Shown piece by piece: positions 1 through 11,222 of a stretch of DNA of 64,000 nucleotides. Position 1 is the stretch's first letter, and each line of letters begins with the position of its first letter. The DNA lies in contig WOAB01000124.1 of the NCBI GenBank assembly GCA_027886185.1, forward strand, positions 1,922,001 to 1,986,000, written 5' to 3'. Origin of the DNA: Rheum nobile (taxonomy: Eukaryota; Streptophyta; Magnoliopsida; Caryophyllales; Polygonaceae). Under the pieces are notes generated by a model. That model saw only the letters and a list, made by a program, of their open reading frames with translations. It had not been told where the DNA came from and did not search any database. The position numbers were made by a program, and so were the translations under genes.

Positions 1-1336
1 ATCTGTCATCTACGTTCGACTAGATTAAGGCAAGTGGCGGTTCACTCTTGCTTATCATTCCATATTTCCTTTAATTATCAATTTCTTGATTGTTACCTAA
101 AATGGAGTGAAGTGTTGTTTTCATTTGGGAACAAATTTTATAAAGTGATGTGATAAAATATGGCATTATAATAGGTTGTATATATTACTAGAAACGACGC
201 TATTATACCTGTTATTACCGTGATGGTATTGGTGTGGATTATTGTGTGAATTTAACTGTGTAGTTAGAACGAGTATTCGTAGGAACGCTATGTATCTTGC
301 GAGGTCTAGTCGTTTCTTTATAACTGGTATTAGGAGGATTTTGCCCTAGTACTATCTGGTCATGACTGTACCCTTACTCAGGGTAGGTGCACACAACTGG
401 TGCCGACAATCGGGATTTATTCCCAATATATCTCTCGTGATGAGATGATATACCCTAAAAGCTTTAACGTAGATGTGCGTTTTGTCATTTAATAAGATAA
501 GTGCGGTTATGCACATAATTAATGAACCTTCGAGCGAGAAGTACAACTTGGAATCCGCCCGGACTTCGATTAGAGTAAGTCCTCTTTCCAATCTAGATTC
601 GCATGGTGCGGTGAGGTTGGTCGTGGGCCCAAATGATCAAGTCGTTTTTAAACGCTTGTGTGAAAACTATAACGTTCCCAAACATTTGTCATACTTTCCG
701 AAAGACTCAATCTGTTGGAGTCTTCTCTTCATACGTTTCCCTTAAGACTCAATCTTTTGGAGTCTTCTCTTGATCATACCTCTTCTTATGTTTCCGTAGA
801 AGTGTTGAGGTTCACCGTCGTCATCGGCTATTACTCGAGAAGCGACGGGTGTAACCTAACACGACTACTTAGAACCTTTTCTAGTTTACCCTTGCATAGT
901 CTTTCATTAGACTAACCAACCGGTTATTTTCCTTTGCATGATTGGCTGGTGTCATCCATCTCATACGGCACATCAGGTAAACATCCCTTTCCATGAAGGC
1001 CAAAATACGATGATGAGGGCATATGATGTTTTAAGAGTTTTCCAAGGTTGAAGATCCTAGGCGTGAGATCGCTCAGATCAAGACCCTTCGTGACATTTAT
1101 TTATTTCAAAGACTTCCGCTGTGTTAAACAATTCTGTATTTGGTTTGTATTTGGTTGAGAACAGTTGTAAAACCACGGTGTTGGTTGAATAATGTTTGGT
1201 AAATTTTTATGATATTTAATAAAGTTTGTATTACTATATGATTATTATAAAATGATTTAGCCTTGGGTGACCCCAGACGTGTATTCTGAGGTCACTGGCG
1301 GTAATACTTTCAAGGGATTATTTGGGGGGTGTTACA
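1..1336 (+). mobile_element. Ty3/gypsy LTR, 3' end (element D), sibling of element A
   Basis: This is an LTR in plus orientation that ends with GGGGTGTTACA at 1336; its start lies outside the window. It is nearly the reverse complement, base for base, of the LTR at 9394-11609, so it belongs to the same family but points the other way. It abuts truncated pol of element A, and the pol sequence resumes directly at GATAG (1337-1341), which matches the corresponding place in the pol of element B. That is the signature of an LTR element inserted into pol, with GATAG as the probable 5 bp target duplication. The matching partner copy would lie left of the window, so I cannot confirm whether this is a solo LTR or the 3' LTR of a full element. 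Confidence 0.85.
702..766 (+). promoter_or_regulatory. Twin AAGACTC/GAGTCTT stem-loops in LTR D
   Basis: Two tandem imperfect palindromes, 702-724 and 744-766, each have arms AAGACTC and GAGTCTT around a 9-base spacer. The same pair occurs in the LTRs of elements A and B. The function is unknown; in the coding RNA they would fall in the long leader downstream of the TATA box. Confidence 0.6.
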
Positions 1337-4038
1337 GATAGTGCCTCCAAATCTTCAACGCGAAGACCACAACCGCTAACTCCAGATCATGCGTCGGATA
1401 GTTTGCTTCATAGGTCTTCAACTGTCGCGATGCATATGCAATAACCTTTCCCTTTTGCATCAATACACATCCTAACCCATGCTTTGAAGCGTCATTATAG
1501 ACCACGTAACCATCAGTTCCTTCCAGTAGTGCCAAAATTGGTGCGGACGTTAGACACTTTTTCAACTTCTGAAAACTTGTCTCGCACTTGTCGTCCCATA
1601 TGAACTTCTTATGGACCTTGCGGAGCAACCCGGTCATAGGTAGAGCGATCTTAGAAAACCCCTTAACGAACCGTCTGTAATAACCTGCAAGTCCCAAGAA
1701 ACTGCGCACCTCCTTCACATTCGGAGGTCGCTTCCAGTTGGCTACCACTTCAATCTTCTGGGGGTCGACCATAACCCTATCTTCATTGATCACATGGCCT
1801 AAGAAAGCCACTTCCTTGATCCAGAAATCACACTTAGACAACTTCGCATACAACTGATTTTGTCTAAGGACTGACAAAGTGATCCGAAGATGCTCCTCAT
1901 GAGCCTCCTCGCTCGGGGATTAGATCAGAATATCGTCGATGAATACCACCACGAACTTGTCCAAATATTGGTGGAAACATCTATGCATCAGATCCATGAA
2001 GACTTTCGGAGCATTAGTAAGCCCAAATGGCATGACTATGAACTCGTAGTGCCCATACCTCGTCCGGAATGCAGTCCTCGTAATATCTTCCTCACGAATC
2101 CTGAGCTAATGGTAACCAAATCTCAGATCGATCTTGGAAAAGACTTTTGCTCCCTGCAGTTGATCCAACAGATCATCTATTCTAGGCAACGGATACTTAT
2201 TCTTGATCTTGTTCAACTCTCGGTAGTCGATACACAGTCTGAATGATCCGTCCTTCTTCTTGACAAACAAGACCGGAGCTCCCCAAGGCGATGCACTCAG
2301 CCTTATATACCCTTTCTCAAGAAGGTCCTCGAGTTGCTTCTTCAACTCTTGCATCTCCGCTGGAGCCATCCAATACGGTTCTTTAGAAATCGGCGCGGTT
2401 CCAGGCTCGAGATTAATAGTGAACTCCACGTCACGATTTGGGGGTAAACCGGGAATCTCATCAGGGAAAACATCCGAATACTCGCATATTACAGGAACAT
2501 CAAGAACTGAAATCTCATCCCTCTTGGGCTTATCCAGATAGCACAGGTACCCGACACAACCTTGTCGAAGTAGCTTACACGCAACCATCACATTGATGAG
2601 CTTTCCGTTATCAGCGTCATTACGACCCTTAAACTTGCATACAAACTGGCCCCCAGATGAAACTGTCATAGTCCTTGAGCTGAAATCGATTACCGCCCCA
2701 TGACGCGTCAGCCAATCCATCCCGAGAATAATGTCGTACGGAGCCATGGCTATACAGAGAAAATCCGCTTCGAACTTCCGACCTTGAATAGAAATCGGAA
2801 ATTCCGACAGACGCTTGGTCCCTACCAAGTGTTCACTATTTGGAAGATTTACCACAAAAGGCTCGCAAGACTCATTGCATACTAAGCCTAGCTTACTCAC
2901 ACAGTTCTTCGAAATGAAAGAATGAGTGGCACCCGAATCAAACAATATACACACAGAAGTAGAATGGAGGTATAAAGTACCTTGAGCAATCAGAGCATTC
3001 GGTCCGTCAGCCTCACGCATCTCATAAAGCCGCTGACCTTGACCTCCAGAAGCAGATGGGGCTTTCCCCCCTGTTCTGAGTTGTTGTCTGCGTCAAAGGG
3101 CTAGGAGTCTCCACTGACTTGAATCGGGGTCGGTTGTTATGACTAACAGACCCTTGCTATGACTCAGCTCCCTTCTGCCTCCTTTGCGGACAAAACGTCT
3201 GCAAGTGCCCCTCCTTTCCGCAGGCAAAACACGTCCTCTTATCCTTCAGACACTCATTGCTCTTATGCCCCGGCGTTCCACAATTGTAACACTGGATCGG
3301 GTTCTTGCCCTGACCCGAGTGTTGAGTAGAACCTGCCTGAGTTGCCTCCGTTCTAGCCCGGCCAGACTTGGCAAAATGCGACGGTGGCGCGGGTCGCTTA
3401 AACCCACTTGCCTGAGGCTGGCTCTGCGCTGGTCTCTGGCGATTGCGCTTCTTCGCCGACTCCTCTAGAGTCACCTCCAATTTATAGGCGGCATCCACGT
3501 ACTGCTCCAGAGTAGAGCACCCGTGGCACACCATCAATGGCTTGATGTATGGGTTCATCTACTCGTGGAAATGCCAGATCTTCTGGTCCTCACTGGACAC
3601 TTTCGGCCCAGTATACTGCAACAGGTGATTAAACTTGGCCGCAAGCTCAGTCACCTTCAACCCATCCATCTTCGGGTAGAGGAACTCCTTGTGTTTCTCC
3701 TCCCTCATAGCACGGGAAAAGAAACGGTCGGTCATCTTCGTCTTAAACATTCCCCAGTTCAAACCGGGATGATCAGCTAAGCTGGTGCTCTCCCACCATT
3801 CGCTAGCCACATCCTTCAGTTGAAGGGAAGCAATGTGCACCTTCTCAGCTTCAGTGCAGTCGACGTTTCTAAACAACCTCTCCATGTGCGAGAACCAATA
3901 TGCCACTTTGACCGGTTCTCCAGTACCGTCATAGCCGTCAGGCCTCATTGAGCTAATGGCCTTCAAATCGTTCGTCCACTCCTCCAAATGCTCAACAAGC
4001 ACTCGGGGCCTAGGCCTGGCCTGTTGGGTCGGAACCAC
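1337..4038 (-). pseudogene. Element A gag-pol, broken (gag, PR, RT, partial RNase H)
   Basis: The gag core contains the HWF/YWFSHMERLF-type and FFSRAMREEK motifs. Two CCHC knuckles follow (CYNCGTPGHKSNEC and CFACGKEGHLQTFC), then protease LFDSGATHSF, RT with LCIDYRELNK and FIDDILI, and RNase H up to IWRHYL, where LTR D cuts in. Breaks visible by comparison with element B are stops at 3559-3561 (where B has Trp), 3157-3159 (Gln in B), 2106-2108 (Gln in B) and 1920-1922 just after FIDDILI, plus a frameshift in the C run near 3066-3071. The gag reading frame is open up to the CACTA insertion at 4038 and continues past it in the flank at 8427. The stops at Gln and Trp codons fit deamination of methylated cytosines. 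Confidence 0.88.
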
Positions 4039-4074
4039 CACTAGAACAAAAACCGCGTTTTACACCGGGCGTGT

Positions 4075-4470
4075 AACGCATTATACATCGGTTATTAACC
4101 GGTGTACATGTTAGTGATGTATAAAAATGTAACCGATGTAAAAGATTTTTATACATCGGTTATGACCCGATGTATAATGTCCACCAAACCCAGTGTAATT
4201 AACATTGCGAACTCAGGGAAGGGTATATACATCGGTTTTGAACCGATGTGTAAAGACAATACAACCAATGTAAAATATGTTCTACATCGGTTCGAGACCC
4301 GATGTATAAACCCCAATAAACTCGTGTAATAAGCATTGGCGTGCCAACGGAAGACATTTAATACATCAGTTTACAACCGTTGTATAAACATATCATTACC
4401 ACGTGTATTTTGATAGGTTGGCCCTTTTATATATACATAGGTTTTATATACCCGATGTATAAAGCATATT
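4075..4470. repeat. CACTA left subterminal palindromic repeats
   Basis: About six short inverted units of the form ACATCGGTT-N-AACCGATGTA recur every 40-70 bp, for example near 4084, 4158, 4229, 4285 and 4362. Comparable arrays in En/Spm elements bind the element's own TNPA-like protein; that role is inferred here. Confidence 0.75.
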
Positions 4471-5185
4471 TTTTAAATGGATAAATTCCTGTTAATTCAC
4501 AATGCCAATTCCTGTATAATTCACAGTATTAATTTCATGTATAATTCAAAGTGTCAATAATTCTAAAATGACATACTAATTAACAAGCTGATATTATAAA
4601 CGAACAATCGATTATCCAAAAGTATTAGATAATATCAAAATATCATATGTTCAATGAACAATAATATCTACATCATCTAATAAAACTAAACTTAATGCAT
4701 TGTCAATTACTAACTAGTTGAAAAGACAACAAAATTTGTAAACAGACATTGCTAAATGAAATACTTTTCTAGAGTAACAAAAGTGTTGATTTGGTTTGTG
4801 CTTCACTTGACCTGTAATCAATATCTCTATGTCAACCCTGATTCTACTATTGATGCATATTGTCATTTAAGCTACGACCTGAAACACATAAATCATACAT
4901 CAATGTACTAGTTCATATATTGTTAAGAAAACTGAAAAATAGAGAAATGCATGTAATATGAATTAGTCAAAGAGAATACCTCTTCATTAGATATTTTAAT
5001 GAAATACTTGAACCACTCTACACGAATTTGATCAATTTCCTTTGAGGAATATGGATGTTGGCGCTTGTTATAGTACTACAAAAGTAAACATAATTAATAA
5101 TATATGGATGGAACAATAGTCTATGTAATGATTATTATTGAAGAAAAGTTAGAGATAATACTCCTTCTGGAATTGAATTTGTGTT

Positions 5186-6353
5186 TCAAACTGCAACAAT
5201 CTCTCGTATATATCGCAACATATAATATCCACAATCCACAAGGTTGGGCTGTCGAGGACCCTACACAGTAAATAATGTTATAATCATTCCAAACATAAAA
5301 TAATTTCAAATAATAGATTGTACCTTGACTTTGACCCATCGTGTATACTGAAGAGGTTTATTTTTCTCCCTGTGAGCCCAAAACACTTTCAAGCTCCTAT
5401 TAAGAAAAAGTAGATAAAACTAATGTAAATAATAGAAGCTAGATATACAAGATAATGTATGATTTGTTGTAAATATCAATAGAACTTACATCTCAATCAA
5501 TTTTTTCGCTACTAAATCAATCTCCCCGTGTAATGGATCAAGATAATACACTGTGTCATCTTTCACACTTATCACCATTAAAACCCAATGACAGCTGCAT
5601 ATAGATATAAGTATGAGTATTTGCTTGTATATAAACATTGAGTTTCATATAGGAGAATATTAATTACCCTGTGTTATAAGGAGCAAAAAACATCTTCATA
5701 CCGATATCACCTTTTAGTGTGTTCACAACATATTTTTGTCGATCAGAAATCAATGGATAACATCCTTCAGGAGAGATACTCGTCGGACAAAGAAATCCGT
5801 ACATATGATCAATTTTATGACACTCAGTGTCCCACATATATCTATGAGCACAAGAAAAATTATCACAAGCAAGTATGGATATATTGTATAAATTTATAAT
5901 ATATAGAGTTAATATAGTACGAACTAACCTTATATAAAGGGATATGTGATTTGCCTCAATTTTTTTTTTGCTCAGCCATTGCGCAACATTAATTTTACCA
6001 ATCATAATTGTGCGATTGGATCCCATAATTGACTCATGCAACTTGATTTCATGCATCTGGTCACTCATGCCCATGTAGTAATATTGAAATTCTTGTGTAT
6101 TATAACTAGTTGTTTGACTAGAAGCTTTCTCTCCATGCCATATCCACCGTATATAGTCTTGATTAATACCGTTAACAAAAAGATGATCTCTTATTTCCTC
6201 GACACTAATCCGCTTCACATAACAACACTTGACACATGGACAAACTATTCTCGTATGATCAGCACTATGTTGAAGGGCAAAATTGATCAATTCCTCAACA
6301 CCATCAGTATATTTTTGAGACAAACGACTGTGTCGCATCCATTCTCTATCCAT
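5186..6353 (-). CDS. Transposase-associated domain + Ulp1/C48 SUMO-protease-like protein (CACTA-borne)
   Basis: Five exons can be assembled with GT-AG introns and matching phases: 6353-5929, 5841-5668, 5594-5490, 5396-5324 and 5260-5186, giving 283 residues and a TGA stop. The N-terminus (about 3-75, starting MDREWM, with CPCVKC and WIWHGE) is the transposase-associated domain of CACTA proteins. The C-terminal 140 residues look like an Ulp1-type cysteine protease: CHWVLMV (His202), YYLDPLHG (Asp219), QPNLVDCGYYMLRYIREIV (Gln263, Cys269). The His-Asp-Cys triad and the oxyanion Gln are all present. Family members cleave SUMO or ubiquitin-like tags; substrate and activity here are unknown. No stop or frameshift is seen, unlike most coding remnants nearby. 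The usual central TNP2 transposase part is missing. Exon junctions are predicted by eye. Confidence 0.8.
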
Positions 6354-7660
6354 TATGCTAAAAACTACACAAATATGGTGAAAATTAACTTGACGGACTG
6401 ATTACTATATACAACAACGTAGACAAGCAATAGTTAATAAATGAAGCATAAGTTATTTATAAGGTAGTAATTTATGTCCAATTTGCAGCTTCAGCCTCAT
6501 GACATCCAACCAAATTTATGTCCAAATTGATGTGATGTGATGTTATGTATCTTGTATTAAGCTAAGAATTCCTAGTTTAATCTACATACTTATTCATAGG
6601 GTTTTGTCAGTAGCATCTAATAACCTAAACAGAGAAATCAGGTATACAGGAAATCACTTTATAACTTCATTCAGCCTCATGACATCCAATCAAATAGGAT
6701 TTGAAAAACAAAGAAATTAGGAGGGATATTGAGCAGGAGTTCCAAAACAGCAAAATCAACAAAGAAAATCAACACTACAATAACAAAGAAAAAATCAGCA
6801 CGAATTTGAACAACAAAGAAAAACAACACATACCTTGAATGAAGACAAATCACCAAAATTAGGAGGGATTAAGCAGTAAAATCAGCACAGCAACACTACA
6901 ACGATCCAAAACAGTCCTCGATTGAGCAGCAAAATCAGCGATCCAAAACGTTCCTTAGGAGGGAAATTGAGCAGCAAAGTCATCACACACCCAAAACAGT
7001 CCTCCATTCCACTAATTTGAACAGGGGCAAAGAAAAAAGCACATACCTTTCCAGACGGTGACGAAATTGAGCAGCAAACGCTGAAAATTGAGCAGCAAAA
7101 TCAACACTAGAACGAGGACGACCTTTCCAGACGGTGGAGAAGAACACTGGGTAGACCGGCGGTAGAGAAGAGAACTGGGTAGACCGGCGGTGAGAAGAAC
7201 ACTGGGCGGACCGTCGTCTTCGATTCCACAGTTGGACGGGGCAGAAAACGCTGAAGATTTCAGAGAAGCGGGCGGCTAACGGAGAGAAGAACACCTGCGT
7301 TGTTGGACGGGGCCCTTCACCGGCGTTGGAGAAGCGGTGTTGGACGAGGTCCGGCGCGAAAACGTCTGAAGACGGCAAAGCGAGATGTGAGAAAAGGATG
7401 AATTAAAACCGCGCGTAGAAGAAATAGGTCAAGCTTCAAAGAGGGTAAGTTAAGTTTTAATTAAAAGTTTATTTTGTAACAGGCCAATTGTCAAAAAACA
7501 GCATTTTAGAAAAATTATGAGATTAGAATTCAAGGTTACATATAAGGTAAGGTAATATATTTAATTTATGAGATTTAAATTAGTTAGTGATTAAATATGA
7601 TTAATTAGACATAATATATATTTCTAGAGCAAGAATATACGTATAAAATTATTATAACGG
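6354..7660. other. CACTA interior, probable 5' flank of the protease gene; short minisatellite
   Basis: I see no convincing gene. Runs of GAGCAGCAAAATCA-like words occur at 6830-7100. A minisatellite of about 27 bp (unit containing CTGGGTAGACCGGCGG, about 2.5 copies) lies at 7134-7212. The long minus-strand open frame at 6983-7378 is low complexity and repeat-derived; I treat it as leader or chance. Confidence 0.5.
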
Positions 7661-7693
7661 ATTGAGAAAGAACAGTAATAAACAATAAGAAAG

Positions 7694-7946
7694 ACACCAG
7701 ATGTAACGTGGTTCACCCAAGAATTGCTACTTTCACACTGCAGAGAGATTTTTATTGAGGAGATTGAGTTATAGATATCGACGGCCCAATAAGAGAACGT
7801 TGTATAGCGTTTGCGCCGGGGGCGACTCCGCCCCCCGGACCCCTAGGCGAGGGGGTACTTCATCCCCCTCGACCCCTAGACTCGCTGACCGGGCAGCGAG
7901 ACCCCCGTGCCGACTCTGTGTAGTGTGACAATTCAAGCATACTCAA
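7694..7946. repeat. GC-rich dispersed repeat, copy 1 (possible LTR/TRIM fragment)
   Basis: This segment runs from GTAACGTGGTTCACC to AATTCAAGCATACTCAA. It contains an unusual GC-rich core with CGACTCCGCCCCCC and CTCGACCCC. The core and both flanks recur at 58769-59048, where an extra stretch of about 90 bp is present. Start and end words resemble those of LTR or TRIM elements, but I cannot define target duplications. Confidence 0.6.
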
Positions 7947-8154
7947 CAAAAATACTAATTTAACAATAGCTAAAATATATGTTCGTATTTTAATTAATGT
8001 AGTTGTATATTATTTTTTCATATTTTAGAAAATTTTAAGGTTGTAAAAGGCATGATTATGCTGAGATCATGAAAAAACAACAATTATATTTTTTTAAAAA
8101 TACTACAGAAATACCATAAATATATTTCATATATAATTATAAAAAAAAACATGA

Positions 8155-8410
8155 GATTTATACATGGGTTTACAATTTACGTTGTAAATAGTATATACAT
8201 CGGTGTTTACTTTCAGTGTAAAATAGAAAATATATTGTTTATACACGGGTTCTTAAATGACCGATGTATATAGTATATACACTGGTTGATTTTTTGGCGC
8301 GCCAAAGATTATATGTCGGATATGGTGATTAACCGATGTATAATAACATAGCTCCATCCTTTTACCACACTTTGGCACGGATCCGGTGTATATTAAATGA
8401 TGTAAAACGC
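8155..8410. repeat. CACTA right subterminal palindromic repeats
   Basis: Units related to the left array (ACATCGGT, ACCGATGTA, ACACGGGTT) recur at about 8161, 8198, 8241, 8275 and 8330, just inside the terminal inverted repeat. Confidence 0.7.
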
Positions 8411-8426
8411 AATTTTTGTACTAGTG

Positions 8427-9124
8427 CACCCTCGGGGCGCCCATCAATTCCCAAGGCCTTGCCCTCATACGAGCACGCTCAGTCATCTCCTCCACCTAGC
8501 GACGAGCCTCAGAGAAAGCCATCTCGCTCTGATGAAGCACGTGCTGAGAAGCAGGGCTCACCATCGGCCCTCTCGGTGTGGGGGTAAGTTACGGGTCCAC
8601 TGGTGCATCCAGCGGCCCATACCTCCTCCTGTTGATACCCGAGATCCCAAGCGCCTCCCAAGCAGCAGGGGACAAGGGCGTGTACTCCACATCAGCGGCA
8701 ACTCTGGACTCGGGAAAATGAACTGCATTTTCGGGTCCTCACTGTCCTCAAGCAGGTGCTCTAGACCATCTGACTCATAGCCGAACTCCTCGAGGTCCTC
8801 TTCCTCCGGATCTTCTTCTTCTTTCGGGTCCTCCTCTGGATCCTCCTCCTCGAAGTCGTCGTCGAAGTACCCTCCATTGTACTCCTCTGACTCCTCCTCT
8901 GTGTCCTCCCTCGGGTCTGCTTCGGGCTCCACCTCGGGACCCCTTGCCCTATCGGACACCAACACTACCGACTCCTCGAGTACGGTCTTCACCACCTCAG
9001 GTTGACAACTTGGCTCCCCGACCTCAGCGCATCTAGGGGGAACCGGAAACTCAAGCCCAACTGGAGGTGGCGGAACCACCTCGGCTTCCTTCCTCCCCAT
9101 GAATTGCGACACGAAAGCGCCCAT
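8427..9124 (-). pseudogene. Element A accessory acidic ORF upstream of gag (degraded)
   Basis: The ATG at 9124 lies about 270 bp inside the 5' LTR, before gag. The protein starts MGAFVSQF, with Gly2 and Ser6 as in N-myristoylation signals. It becomes very acidic (YFDDDFEEEDPEEDP) and matches the layout of the element B ORF at 33003-33983, including the shared stretch VVLxSD. From about residue 150 the frame appears shifted. The segment 8427-8560 reads as a related tail (EARR, stop, VEEMTERARMRARPWEL) that then runs directly into gag across the CACTA site. This suggests an older internal deletion that fused the ORF tail to gag. No function can be assigned from family knowledge. Confidence 0.65.
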
Positions 9125-9377
9125 ATCCTGTGAGGCGACGAGAAAGGATTAGTCTTTCTAAATATAGAAACGAACTTACTATATCAGACTGGAAAGAAGG
9201 CACGACTTGAATGGTAGAGATTTCAAAATAACACATTTTACTTAAGTATGATTTCGTTCAAAATTTTCAACTTTTGGATTTAACCAACAGATTTCTCAAC
9301 ACGAGCAGAACACGGTTTATAAAATTTCTGTTTTAGGAAAAACGATTTGATAACCCAAACCCGTGTTAAAACTTTTA

Positions 9378-9389
9378 GCTCTGATACCA
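9378..9389 (-). promoter_or_regulatory. Primer binding site, element A (initiator tRNA-Met)
   Basis: Minus strand reads TGGTATCAGAGC, complementary to the 3' end of plant initiator tRNA-Met, a few bases inside the LTR edge at 9394. This fixes the direction of the element. Confidence 0.9.
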
Positions 9390-9963
9390 AATTTGTAACA
9401 CCCCCAAATAATCCCTTGAAAGTATTACCGTCAGTGACCTCAAAATACACGTCTAGGGTCACCCAAGGCTAAATCATTTTATAACAACCATATAATAATA
9501 CAAACTTTATTAAATATCATAAAAATTTACCAAACATTATTCAACCAACACCGTGGTTTTACAACTGTTCTCAACCAAATACAAACCAAATACATAATTG
9601 TTTAATATAGCGGAAAACTTTGAAATAAATAAACGTCACGAAGGGTCTTGATCTGAGAGATCTCACGCCTAGGATCTTTAACCTTGGAAAACTCTTTAAA
9701 ACATCATCTGCCCTCATCATCATATTCTGGCCTTCATGGAAAGGGACGTTTACCTGATGTGCCGTATGAGACGGATGACACCAGCCAACCATGCAAAGGA
9801 AAATAACCGGTTGGTTAGTCTAATGAAAGACTATGCAAGGGTAAACTAGAAAATGTTCTAAGTAGTCGTGTTAGGTTACACCCGTCGCTTCTCGAGTAAT
9901 AGCCGATGACGACGGTGAACCTCAACACTTCTACGGAAACATAAGAAGAGGTATGATCAAGAG

Positions 9964-10028
9964 AAGACTCTAAAAGATTGAGTCTTAAGGGAAACGTATG
10001 AAGAGAAGACTCCAACAAATTGAGTCTT
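9964..10028 (-). promoter_or_regulatory. Twin stem-loops in element A LTR
   Basis: Two palindromes, 9964-9986 and 10006-10028, have AAGACTC/GAGTCTT arms and correspond in position to those in LTR D and both element B LTRs. Confidence 0.6.
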
Positions 10029-11214
10029 TCGGAAAGTATGACAAATGTTTGGGAACGTTATAGTTTTCACACAAGCGTTTAAAAACGACTTGATCATTTG
10101 GGTCCACGACCAACCTCACCGCACAATGCGAATCCAGATTGGAAAGATGACTTACTCTAACCGAAGTCCGGGCGGGTTCCAAGTTGTACTTCTCGCCCGA
10201 AGGTTCATTAATTATGTGCATAACCACACTTATCTTATCAAATGACAAAACGCACATCTACGTTAAAGCTTTTAGGTTATATCATCTCATCACGAGAGAT
10301 ATCTTGAGAATAAATCCCGATTGTCGGCACCAGCTGTGTGCACCTACCCTGAGTAAGGGTACAGTCATGACCAGATAGTACTAGGGCAAAATCCTCCTAA
10401 TACCAGTTATAAAGAAACGACTAGACCTCGCAAGGTACATAGCGTTCCTATGAATACTCGTTCTAACTACACAGTTAAATTCACACAATAATCCACACCA
10501 ATACCATCACGGTAATAACATGTATAATAGCGTTGTTTCTAGCAATATATACAACCTATTATAATGTCATATTTTATCATATCACTTTATAAAATCTGTT
10601 TCCAAATGAAAACAACACTTCACTCCATTTAATTAACAATCAAGAAATTGATAATTAAAGGAAATATGGAATGATAAGCAAGAGCGAACCGCCACTTGCC
10701 TTAATCTAGTAGAACGTAGCTGACGGATTCCGAGTATCTGGAGACTGGAATCTGCGTACGGATCCCTATGACGACGACACAACCACGACAAAACCCTAAG
10801 TTAGATTCGATACGAACGAATAACGATACGAATGAATGAACGTTAAGAATTGAAAGGAAACGAAGGCCAAAGCCGTGACCGGGGTTGTCCAAGCCATGAT
10901 CGCGGAATTCTGGGCAGAGCCGCGGTCGCGAAAATCATCCCCGCGGTCGCGGATCTCCCTTCCGACGACGGCTCCAACTTCGGCTTCGAAGCTTACCGAT
11001 GACGCAAACGATGACTTCTTGCTTCGGACGAGGGCTCCCTACAACCACCACCACAACACACCTCCAAGGCACCTCCGACGATGCTCCGACGAACTCGAAA
11101 ACTCTGGCGAACTCGAAAACTCTGGCGAACTCGAAAAACTCCGGCGAACTCGAAAACGAGAGAAAGAGAGAAGATTTGAAGTTGTGGATGAAGATCTCCG
11201 AGGCTGAAGGCCCC

Positions 11215-11222
11215 TATTTATA
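11215..11222 (-). promoter_or_regulatory. LTR promoter TATA box, element A
   Basis: TATAAATA on the coding strand lies about 390 bp into the LTR, a position equivalent to the TATAAAA boxes of elements B and C. It marks the probable U3/R boundary. Confidence 0.7.

Larger units (their letters stand above)
4039..8426 (-). mobile_element. CACTA (En/Spm) DNA transposon, non-autonomous, nested in element A
   Basis: The ends are CACTAGAACAAAAACCGCG at 4039 and its inverted partner ending TTTTTGTACTAGTG at 8426, giving a terminal inverted repeat of about 26 bp with three mismatches. The 3 bp target duplication is CAC on both sides (4036-4038 and 8427-8429). Subterminal regions carry repeated short palindromes built on ACATCGGT/ACCGATGT, as expected for CACTA elements. 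Inside is a single recognisable gene (5186-6353) but no TNP2-type transposase catalytic domain, so mobility would need a helper. A GC-rich dispersed repeat (about 7694-7946) is probably a secondary insertion. Confidence 0.93.

Noticed and set aside
6983..7378. 131-codon minus-strand frame in the CACTA element as a gene
   Set aside because: Low complexity, built on a 27 bp minisatellite, no recognisable motif; more likely leader sequence.
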